Shown here: positions 1-5,426 of the stretch, piece after piece
How the letters are laid out: each line of letters starts with the position of its first letter
Numbering within the stretch: position 1 is the stretch's first letter
Source: an uncultured Collinsella sp.
Lineage (GTDB): Bacteria; Actinomycetota; Coriobacteriia; Coriobacteriales; Coriobacteriaceae
DNA length: 6,527 nt
NCBI GenBank assembly: GCA_902491415.1
Contig: CABUHP010000101.1
Span: forward strand, 1-6,527
Reading direction: 5' to 3'
Made by a program: the position numbers and the translations under genes
Notes under the pieces: generated by a model
Seen by the model: the letters and a program-made list of their open reading frames with translations, nothing else
Databases searched by the model: none
Told to the model about the DNA's origin: nothing

Positions 1-655
1 CGGCGAAATGCTCGAGCGTGCCCACGCCGCCGCTCGCAATCACCGGAATCGGCACCGCGCGGGCCACGGCGCGGGTGAGCGCCAGGTCAAAGCCGGCCTT
101 GGTGCCGTCGCGATCCATACTGGTCAGCAAGATCTCGCCGGCGCCGCGACGAGCCGCTTCCTCGGCCCACGCCACCGCGTCGATACCCGTGGCGTTGCGG
201 CCGCCCGCCGTGAAGACCTCCCACTTGTCGGCACCCGGCTCTCCGGGCAAACCGACGCGCTTGGCATCGATCGCCACGACCACGGCCTGACCGCCAAAAG
301 CCGCGGCAGCCCGGCTAATCAGCGACGGGTCACGCACGGCCGCCGAGTTGAGCGACACCTTGTCAGCACCGGCGGCAACCATGGTCCGCATGCCCGCCAA
401 GTCGCGAAAGCCGCCGCCCACGGTATAGGGAATAGCGAGCTCCTCGGCCGCGTGCGCCGCCATCTCGATGGTCGTCGCACGGTTGTCACTCGTCGCGGTA
501 ATGTCCAAAAATACGACCTCGTCCGCACCTTCGCGATCGTAGACGCGCGCCAGCTCCACCGGATCGCCCGCATCGCGCAGGCTCACAAAGTTGACGCCCT
601 TGACCACACGGCCGTCCTTGACGTCCAGGCAGGGAATCACACGTTTGGTAAGCAT
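1..655 (-). CDS. hisF: Imidazole glycerol phosphate synthase cyclase subunit HisF (3' end cut by window edge)
   Basis: HisF is the cyclase half of cytoplasmic IGP synthase. It uses ammonia channelled from HisH to convert PRFAR into imidazole glycerol phosphate and AICAR. 218 codons are visible of a usual 250-260, so the last beta/alpha unit of the (beta/alpha)8 barrel lies past the left edge. The N-terminus reads [20 protein letters not shown], with catalytic Asp11. The second catalytic Asp is Asp130 in VVVAIDAKR. Phosphate-binding loops are visible at VGGGFRD (79-85) and ASGGVG (207-212), and the [10 protein letters not shown] segment (179-188) is also typical. The ATG at 653-655 is three bases after the hisA stop and follows a strong GGAGGAG site. 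No frameshift or missing key residue is seen in the visible part. The family assignment is secure. Confidence 0.97.
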   Translation of the reverse strand, partial: MLTKRVIPCLDVKDGRVVKGVNFVSLRDAGDPVELARVYDREGADEVVFLDITATSDNRATTIEMAAHAAEELAIPYTVGGGFRDLAGMRTMVAAGADKVSLNSAAVRDPSLISRAAAAFGGQAVVVAIDAKRVGLPGEPGADKWEVFTAGGRNATGIDAVAWAEEAARRGAGEILLTSMDRDGTKAGFDLALTRAVARAVPIPVIASGGVGTLEHFA

Positions 656-658
656 GGG

Positions 659-1402
659 CTACTCCTCCCCTCGGGCGGCGGCCAGCGCCTGTACCAGCGT
701 AAAGTTGCCCTCGTAGAGCGCGCGACCGGTAATAGCACCTTCAATCGCGCCCTCACCCACTGCGGCCAGCGCACGGATGTCGTCGAGCGTCGAGATGCCA
801 CCCGATGCCACGACGGGAAAGCCCGCGACCTCGGCCACATGGCGATACGCCGCCACATCGATGCCCGTCTGCATGCCGTCACGCGCGATGTCGGTGTAGA
901 CCAGGTGCTTAAAACCCAGCTCGGTGAGCTGTGCCACGGCATCGTCGAGTGCCACGCCCGCGCCGTCGCGCCAGCCGTTCACCTTGACCTGGCCGTCGCG
1001 GGCGGCGATGTCTGCCACCAGCAGCTCGCCAAAGCCTTGGGCCGCCACCTCGGCAAAACCCGGCTCGGTCACCAGCACGGTGCCCAGCGCAATGCGACGC
1101 GCACCGTAGCCGGCCAACTCGTCGATGCGCGCGAGCGAGCGGACGCCGCCGCCCACGTCCACAGACAGACCGTCGACGCCGCAGATGGCCTTAATCGCCG
1201 CCGAGTTAGCAGCGCGCGCGTCCTCGTCCTCGCCAAAGGCGGCGGACAGGTCGACGACGTGCACCCAGCTCGCGCCCTGCTCGGCAAAGGAGCGGGCCAC
1301 GGCCACGGGGTCGTCGGAATATACCTTGCAGCGGCTCCGGTCGCCGCGCTCCAGGCGCACAACCTTGCCGCCGATCAAATCGATTGCGGGAAACAGAATC
1401 AT
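659..1402 (-). CDS. hisA: ProFAR isomerase HisA
   Basis: HisA is a cytoplasmic (beta/alpha)8 isomerase that carries out the Amadori rearrangement of ProFAR to PRFAR, the substrate of HisH/HisF. The 247-residue product has the usual family length. It starts MILFPAIDLIGGKVVRL, with the catalytic base Asp8. The second catalytic Asp is in VADIAARDG (Asp131), and YTDIARDG (169-176) carries the conserved Thr170. Phosphate-binding loops are DVGGGVRS (82-89) and ASGGIS (199-204). The residue before Gly143-Trp144 is Asn142, not the Arg found in the bifunctional actinobacterial HisA/TrpF enzyme PriA, so I infer a canonical single-substrate HisA. The ATG overlaps the hisH TGA by 4 bp (ATGA) and is preceded 7 nt upstream by GAGGAGG, which fixes the start. 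Stop is TAG, 3 bp before hisF. Confidence 0.96.
   Translation of the reverse strand: MILFPAIDLIGGKVVRLERGDRSRCKVYSDDPVAVARSFAEQGASWVHVVDLSAAFGEDEDARAANSAAIKAICGVDGLSVDVGGGVRSLARIDELAGYGARRIALGTVLVTEPGFAEVAAQGFGELLVADIAARDGQVKVNGWRDGAGVALDDAVAQLTELGFKHLVYTDIARDGMQTGIDVAAYRHVAEVAGFPVVASGGISTLDDIRALAAVGEGAIEGAITGRALYEGNFTLVQALAAARGEE
662..668 (-). promoter_or_regulatory. Ribosome binding site of hisF inside the hisA 3' end
   Basis: On the minus strand the sequence GGAGGAG lies 6 nt before the hisF ATG. It is formed by the last Gly-Glu-Glu codons of hisA, immediately before the hisA TAG stop. The location implies that hisF initiation is coupled to ribosomes finishing hisA, which would help balance the two barrel enzymes. 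Confidence 0.8.
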
Positions 1403-2100
1403 CGGCCAACCTCCTCGACGATGTTGACGAAGTTCTTAAGGATGCGCTGACCCAGCGCGGAGGATTTCTCGGGATGGAACTGGCAGCCCCACACGTTGCC
1501 GTGGCGCACGATGCACGGGAAACTCCGCGTATAGTGCGTGCGTGCCAGCACATCGGCGGCATCGGCATCGTCGGCCACCGCGTAGCTGTGGGTGAAGTAC
1601 ATGTTGGCACCCTCGGCAAAACCAGTAAGCAACGGATCGGCCGCACCGGCGGGCGTCATGTGCACCTGGTCCCAGCCCACGTGCGGCACCTTAAGGCGGC
1701 TCGACTCCAAGCGCGTGCACGAACCGCGCATAATGCCCAGGCCATCGACCCAGGGACCGCCAGTCTGCTCAGAGGCATTGCCGTCGGCGACCGCGCCCTC
1801 GTCCGCAGGCACGCCCTCGTTGCCGCGCTCAAAAAATAGCTGAAGGCCCAGGCAGATACCGAGTAGCGGAGTTCCGGCGGCGACGGCATCGAGCACCGCG
1901 TCGGCCTCGCCGCTCTGGCGCATAAAGGCGATCGCGTCATAGAACGCGCCCACGCCCGGGATGACCAAGCCGTCGGCGTTACGGATCTGCTCTGGGTCGT
2001 CCGACGTGCAGGCGACGGCACCGGCGCGCGCAAGCCCGCGCACAACGCTCGACAAGTTGCCCTTGTGGTAGTCGACCACCACGATCTTCGGTTCGCCCAC
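1399..2100 (-). CDS. hisH: Imidazole glycerol phosphate synthase glutaminase subunit HisH
   Basis: HisH is the class I glutamine amidotransferase subunit. It hydrolyses glutamine and feeds ammonia through the HisF barrel. With the GTG start at 2098-2100 the product is 233 residues. The nucleophile is Cys83 in GICLG (81-85), and the rest of the triad is His209 and Glu211 in CQFHPEKS. The oxyanion-loop PGVG is at 49-52, and VPHVGWDQV (138-146) and FTHSYAV (169-175) are family landmarks. The reading frame stays open far upstream into hisB sequence, but homology begins at EPKIVVVDYHKGN and a GGAGG site lies 6 nt before this GTG, so I place the start there. The protein is longer than the usual 196-215 because of an extra acidic/Gly-rich stretch at about residues 95-115. 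It overlaps hisA by 4 bp. Unlike its neighbours it is not packed against the preceding gene; a 79-bp spacer with an inverted repeat separates it from hisB. Confidence 0.95.
   Translation of the reverse strand: MGEPKIVVVDYHKGNLSSVVRGLARAGAVACTSDDPEQIRNADGLVIPGVGAFYDAIAFMRQSGEADAVLDAVAAGTPLLGICLGLQLFFERGNEGVPADEGAVADGNASEQTGGPWVDGLGIMRGSCTRLESSRLKVPHVGWDQVHMTPAGAADPLLTGFAEGANMYFTHSYAVADDADAADVLARTHYTRSFPCIVRHGNVWGCQFHPEKSSALGQRILKNFVNIVEEVGR
1410..1416 (-). promoter_or_regulatory. Ribosome binding site of hisA inside the hisH 3' end
   Basis: GAGGAGG on the minus strand, 7 nt before the hisA ATG, is encoded by the Glu-Glu-Val codons near the C-terminus of HisH. With the 4-bp ATGA stop/start overlap this is a classic arrangement for termination-reinitiation coupling, and it decides the hisA start. 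Confidence 0.8.
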
Positions 2101-2106
2101 GCGACC

Positions 2107-2111
2107 CCTCC
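2107..2111 (-). promoter_or_regulatory. Ribosome binding site deciding the hisH GTG start
   Basis: GGAGG (within GGAGGGG) on the minus strand, 6 nt before GTG at 2100. No in-frame ATG occurs near the start of the conserved domain, so this site is the main evidence for the chosen start. It lies in non-coding spacer, whereas most other his ribosome binding sites here lie inside the upstream gene. Confidence 0.7.
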
Positions 2112-2125
2112 ACTTCTCATCATCC

Positions 2126-2166
2126 AAAACCACCACAAAGGTGCCTGTCCCCTTTGTGGTGGTTTT
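2126..2166. repeat. Perfect 16-bp inverted repeat in the hisB-hisH spacer
   Basis: The left arm AAAACCACCACAAAGG (2126-2141) and right arm CCTTTGTGGTGGTTTT (2151-2166) are exact reverse complements around the 9-nt loop TGCCTGTCC. The transcript would form a strong hairpin on either strand. It starts 13 bp after the hisB stop and ends 25 bp before the hisH start. On the minus strand it is followed by only four U residues, which are themselves part of the stem, so it is a poor match to a full intrinsic terminator. An mRNA-stabilising or partial-attenuation hairpin, or a copy of a dispersed REP-like element, are alternatives. The arms and loop are directly visible; the role is inference. Confidence 0.9.
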
Positions 2167-2171
2167 ACCCT

Positions 2172-2184
2172 TGTAACGGTTACA
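2172..2184. repeat. 13-bp palindrome spanning the hisB stop codon
   Basis: TGTAACGGTTACA on the plus strand consists of two 6-bp half-sites around one central base and includes the hisB TAA stop. Its symmetry and length resemble a transcription factor operator, but it is inside the operon and short enough to arise by chance. The inverted symmetry is certain; a regulatory role is not supported further. Confidence 0.45.
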
Positions 2185-2767
2185 GCGATCCCTTGGTGCT
2201 GGGGATGCCCTGCACGCGGGGATCGAGCTCGCAGGCGTGGCGCATCGTGCGGCCCACGGCCTTAAAGGCAGCCTCGATAATGTGATGCGAGTTGCTGCCC
2301 GCCAGCTCGCGCACGTGCAGCGTGAGCTTGGCGTCACGCGCAAAGGCGTAGAAGAACTCGACGGCCAGCTCGGTATCGAAGCTGCCCACGCGCTCGGTCG
2401 GCACGGGCAGCTCGCAGTAGGCCTGCCCGCGGCCCGAAATATCAACAGCAGCCATCACAAGTGTCTCGTCCATGGCGATCGCCGCGTCGGCAAAGCGCGT
2501 AATGCCCGCCTTGTCGCCCAGCGCCTGGCAAAACGCCTCGCCCAGCACAATACCCGCGTCCTCGACGGTATGGTGCGCATCGACCTCCACGTCGCCCACC
2601 GCGTGCACCGTCAGATCGAACAGACCATGGCGGCCAAAAGCGTTGAGCATGTGGTCGAAAAACGGCACGCCGGTCGAGATATCGCACACGCCGCTTCCGT
2701 CCAGGTCGAGCTTTACGACAATGTCGGTCTCGCCCGTCTTGCGGGTCACCTCGGCATAGCGGTCCAT
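2180..2767 (-). CDS. hisB: Imidazoleglycerol-phosphate dehydratase HisB (monofunctional)
   Basis: HisB is the Mn-dependent cytoplasmic enzyme that dehydrates imidazole glycerol phosphate to imidazole-acetol phosphate. The 195-residue product matches the single-domain IGPD length. It does not carry the N-terminal histidinol-phosphatase domain of the E. coli bifunctional HisB. The tandem metal-binding motifs are visible: HHTVED at 65-70 and HHIIEAAFKA at 161-170. Supporting motifs are FFDHML (36-41), GRHG (45-48), SGRG (111-114) and the C-terminal IPSTKGSL tail. The ATG directly abuts the hisC TAG with zero gap and is preceded 8 nt upstream by AAGGAGG inside hisC. Stop is TAA. It is the only gene here whose 3' end does not contain the ribosome binding site of the next gene; instead a palindromic spacer follows. 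Confidence 0.97.
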   Translation of the reverse strand: MDRYAEVTRKTGETDIVVKLDLDGSGVCDISTGVPFFDHMLNAFGRHGLFDLTVHAVGDVEVDAHHTVEDAGIVLGEAFCQALGDKAGITRFADAAIAMDETLVMAAVDISGRGQAYCELPVPTERVGSFDTELAVEFFYAFARDAKLTLHVRELAGSNSHHIIEAAFKAVGRTMRHACELDPRVQGIPSTKGSL

Positions 2768-3883
2768 CTACATCTCCTCCTTCACCAGCGCGGCAAACGC
2801 AGCCAGCACCTCGTCGTTTTCCTGCGGGGTACCCACGGTAATGCGTAGGCAGTCCGCGAGCCCCGGCGCGTAGCTAAAGTCGCGCACCAAAATCGAATAC
2901 TCGTCGCGCAGACGCTCGCGCACGTGCGTGGCATGCGGCGTGCGCACGAGCACAAAGTTCGCCGCGCTCGGCCACGCCTCCACGGGCAGACCCTCGGCAG
3001 CCATTGCGTGCAGGGCACACAGTTCGCGCTCCCGCTCGGATGCAACCTGTGCCACCACGGGTGCGTAGGCATCGCGGGCACGCACGCAGGCAAGCGCGGC
3101 GGCCTGGCTCAGCACGTTAACCGAGTAGATCTGGCGAATCGCCGCAAACGCATCGATGACCTCGGGCGCCGCGATCACATAGCCCAGACGCGTGCCGGCG
3201 GCGCCAAACGCCTTGGACAGCGTATGCAGAATCACCAGGTTGGGATGCTCGGCGATAAGCCCCTGCGCCGTGGTAGCCGCGCCAAACGAATCGTCCGCAA
3301 ACTCAACGTAGGCCTCGTCGGCCATGACCATGCCGGGGCACGCATCGCACAGGGCCGCGACAAAGTCGAGCGGTGCCACGTCGCCCGTGGGGTTGTTGGG
3401 CGAAGTCACGATGGCCAGGCTGCACTCCGGCGCCGCGGCAAGCACGGCTGCCTGGTCGAGCTCAAAGCTCGCCGGGTCGCGCCACACGTCGCGCACCTCG
3501 GTCTGACAGAGCGATGCAAAGAACGCATACTCGCTAAAGCACGGCGGGCAGTTGAGCAGGGTCCGTCCCGCGCCGCCAAACGCCAGCAGGTAGTTATAGA
3601 GCAGCTCGTCGCCGCCGTTTCCCACGCAAGTATTCTCGCGCGTCACGCCATGCCAAGCAGCCAGCTCGTCGCGCAGCTCGTTGGACATGGGATCGGGATA
3701 GCGGTTGAGCGGTGTGGCAGCCAAGGCCGCGTCGATCGCCTCGCGCACGCCAGCGGGCACGGGATAGGTGTTCTCGTTGGCCGAAAGATTGATGCGCGTG
3801 GGCGTAAAGTTGGGATCGTAGGGCTCAATACCGGCCAAGTAGGGCTGGACGAGCTCCTTCATGCGCGGCGTGAGTTCGGCCAT
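2768..3883 (-). CDS. hisC: Histidinol-phosphate aminotransferase HisC
   Basis: HisC is the PLP-dependent fold-type I aminotransferase that converts imidazole-acetol phosphate plus glutamate into histidinol phosphate and 2-oxoglutarate. The 371-residue product is of normal length. The PLP Schiff-base lysine is Lys224 in HTLSKAFGAAGTRLGY. Cofactor-pocket landmarks are GNGGDEL (89-95), SPNNPTG (161-167) and ADEAYVEF (188-195). NENTYPVP (37-44) and CLRITVGT (345-352, with substrate-binding Arg347) are typical of HisC. I chose the ATG at 3881-3883, which lies 1 bp after the hisD TAA, because GAGGAGG is 6 nt upstream and the family N-terminus fits. An in-frame start 11 codons earlier would lie inside hisD and adds an Arg-rich peptide with no family match. 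The stop abuts hisB. Confidence 0.96.
   Translation of the reverse strand: MAELTPRMKELVQPYLAGIEPYDPNFTPTRINLSANENTYPVPAGVREAIDAALAATPLNRYPDPMSNELRDELAAWHGVTRENTCVGNGGDELLYNYLLAFGGAGRTLLNCPPCFSEYAFFASLCQTEVRDVWRDPASFELDQAAVLAAAPECSLAIVTSPNNPTGDVAPLDFVAALCDACPGMVMADEAYVEFADDSFGAATTAQGLIAEHPNLVILHTLSKAFGAAGTRLGYVIAAPEVIDAFAAIRQIYSVNVLSQAAALACVRARDAYAPVVAQVASERERELCALHAMAAEGLPVEAWPSAANFVLVRTPHATHVRERLRDEYSILVRDFSYAPGLADCLRITVGTPQENDEVLAAFAALVKEEM
2776..2782 (-). promoter_or_regulatory. Ribosome binding site of hisB inside the hisC 3' end
   Basis: AAGGAGG on the minus strand, 8 nt before the hisB ATG, is formed by the terminal Lys-Glu-Glu codons of hisC. The hisC stop and hisB start codons are directly adjacent, which supports coupled translation. 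Confidence 0.8.
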
Positions 3884-3884
3884 G

Positions 3885-5321
3885 TTAAGCCTCCTCGCCG
3901 GTCGCGCCAGCGCCATCCGAGCCTGCAGCCGCCAGGTCCACGCCCTCGGCGACCGTCACGGTCGTATCACCCGGCCAGGCGACCTTGGTCAGGTCGGCCG
4001 CAGCCAGCGACTCGGCACTCACGGCATCCTCGCCCTGCTCCAGCACGCGACGACGCAGGGCGGCAGAGAGCGCGTGCGCCCACAGGCCCTCGGCCTCGGC
4101 CAGGCGCTGCGTAGCGGGAGCGTCGGAGAGCAGACCCTCGGGCGTATAGCAAATGACGCTCGAGCGCTTAACGAACTCTTCGACCGAAAGCGGGTTGGAG
4201 AACATGGCCGTGCCGCCGGTCGGCAGCGTGTGGTTGGGGCCAGCAACATAATCGCCGAGCGGCTCGGAGCTCCAAGCGCCCACAAAGATGGCGCCGGCGT
4301 TGCGAATGCCGCCGAGCAGGCCCATCGCGTCCTTGCAGTGCAGCTCAAGGTGCTCGGGCGCCACGGTGTTCACGGCCTCGACGGCGGCAGCCATGTCGGC
4401 GGCCACCACGATGGTGCCCTCATTGTCGAGCGAAGCACGCGTGATTTCGGCGCGTGGCGACTGCGCTACCAGAATGTCGATACCAGCCTCGACCTCGCGC
4501 GCAAACTGCTCGTCGCAGGTCACCAGATAGCAGGCTGCAAGCGGATCGTGCTCGGCCTGGGCCATTAGGTCGGCCGCGACCACCATGGGCTTGGCCGTGG
4601 CATCGGCCAGTACGCAGACCTCGGAGGGGCCAGCGACCATGTCGATTCCCACGTCGCCCGAGACAATCTGCTTGGCCGCGGCAACAAAGGCGTTGCCCGG
4701 GCCGGTGATCTTGTCGACGCGCGGAATGGTCTCGGTACCGTACGCCAGCGCGGCTACAGCCTGAGCGCCGCCCACCATATAAATCTCGTCCACGCCACCG
4801 AGCTTTGCCGCGGCAAGCGTGTACGGGCTGATCAGACCATCCTTTTGAGGCGGGGTCACCATAACCACGCGCTTGACGCCGGCGACCTTGGCGGGAATGG
4901 CGTTCATGAGCACCGTGGAGGGATACTGCGCGCGACCGCCCGGCACGTAGATGCCGGCCGCCGCGAGCGGGGTCACCTTAACGCCGAGCATCGTGCCGTC
5001 CGCACGCGTGGTAAACCAGCTCTGCTCGACCTCGCGCTGGTGGAACGCGCGAATCTGGCGCGCGGCCTTCTCGAGCGCGGCGACAAAAGCGGGATCGAGG
5101 CCTTCGAGCGCGGCATCGATCTGCTCCTGCGGCAAGCGGAAGCTCTGCAGCTCGACACCGTCAAAACGCTGGCAGTAATCGCGCACCGCGGCATCGCCGT
5201 TGGCGCGCACGTTGGCCACGATATCGCGGGCGGCGTCGACGATGTTTTGCGGCAGCACGCCCTTGCGGTTGAGCTGGTTGGTAACGAGGCGCTCACCGGG
5301 GGCAAGCTTGATGGTTTTCAT
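3885..5321 (-). CDS. hisD: Histidinol dehydrogenase HisD
   Basis: HisD is the Zn-dependent, NAD-linked cytoplasmic enzyme that catalyses the last two oxidations, L-histidinol to L-histidinal to L-histidine. The product is 478 residues, longer than the usual 425-440. All four predicted zinc ligands are visible: Gln255 and His258 in AQAEHDP, Asp357 in [10 protein letters not shown], and His416 in EGLWAHA. The catalytic Glu323-His324 pair is in VAPEHLELH. Other signatures are [12 protein letters not shown] (125-136), [13 protein letters not shown] (184-196) and ITGPGN (205-210). The excess length is a C-terminal tail after about residue 440, ending in low-complexity Ala/Gly residues. The ATG follows AGGGG by 8 nt. 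A 105-bp spacer separates it from HisZG, while hisC begins 1 bp after its stop. Confidence 0.97.
   Translation of the reverse strand: MKTIKLAPGERLVTNQLNRKGVLPQNIVDAARDIVANVRANGDAAVRDYCQRFDGVELQSFRLPQEQIDAALEGLDPAFVAALEKAARQIRAFHQREVEQSWFTTRADGTMLGVKVTPLAAAGIYVPGGRAQYPSTVLMNAIPAKVAGVKRVVMVTPPQKDGLISPYTLAAAKLGGVDEIYMVGGAQAVAALAYGTETIPRVDKITGPGNAFVAAAKQIVSGDVGIDMVAGPSEVCVLADATAKPMVVAADLMAQAEHDPLAACYLVTCDEQFAREVEAGIDILVAQSPRAEITRASLDNEGTIVVAADMAAAVEAVNTVAPEHLELHCKDAMGLLGGIRNAGAIFVGAWSSEPLGDYVAGPNHTLPTGGTAMFSNPLSVEEFVKRSSVICYTPEGLLSDAPATQRLAEAEGLWAHALSAALRRRVLEQGEDAVSAESLAAADLTKVAWPGDTTVTVAEGVDLAAAGSDGAGATGEEA
3890..3896 (-). promoter_or_regulatory. Ribosome binding site deciding the hisC start
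   Basis: GAGGAGG on the minus strand, 6 nt before the ATG at 3883, is encoded by the Glu-Glu-Ala end of hisD. It supports this start over the in-frame start at 3916. Confidence 0.8.
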
Positions 5322-5426
5322 ATCGGTATCCCCTATCGGTCGAGGTTGTGTTCGAAAAACGAGAGGCCGGGCGGCGGCGCCAATCGGCCCGCAGCCCAGA
5401 CGTTGGGACGCCCGTGCGTGCTCGCG
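5322..5426 (-). other. HisZG-hisD spacer without a recognised gene
   Basis: This 105-bp gap is the longest non-coding stretch in the window. Read on the minus strand it contains a short GC-rich imperfect hairpin (arms CGGGC and GCCCG, 5368-5391) followed, 5 nt after the second arm, by a five-T run at 5354-5358. A weak terminator or attenuator is conceivable, but the stem is short and the loop long. I see no convincing -10/-35 pair. The hisD ribosome binding site is at its downstream end. Confidence 0.5.
5330..5334 (-). promoter_or_regulatory. Ribosome binding site of hisD
   Basis: AGGGG on the minus strand, 8 nt before the hisD ATG. It is weaker than the GAGGAGG-type sites of the downstream genes and lies in the spacer, not in the upstream coding sequence. 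Confidence 0.55.

Noticed and set aside
8..1450. A 480-codon plus-strand open frame opposite hisF, hisA and the end of hisH
   Set aside because: It is exactly antisense to three genes with intact catalytic motifs and crosses their boundaries. Its product is a His/Arg/Ala-rich composition with no recognisable domain, as expected from the reverse complement of GC3-rich coding DNA.
2126..2166. Classical Rho-independent terminator ending the operon after hisB
   Set aside because: The U run is only four residues and is paired within the stem, and hisH, hisA and hisF continue the same pathway in the same direction. At most it gives partial termination.
2101..2445. N-terminal extension of hisH up to position 2445
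   Set aside because: The extension is read from the alternate frame of hisB and through the inverted repeat, with no HisH homology. The GTG at 2100 has a good ribosome binding site and matches the family N-terminus.
3884..3916. Alternative upstream start for hisC overlapping hisD
   Set aside because: It adds 11 residues, Arg/Ala-rich, with no family match. The ATG at 3883 has a GAGGAGG site at ideal spacing.
2924..4114. A 396-codon plus-strand open frame opposite hisC and the end of hisD
   Set aside because: Antisense shadow of well-supported genes; low-complexity basic product, no motif.
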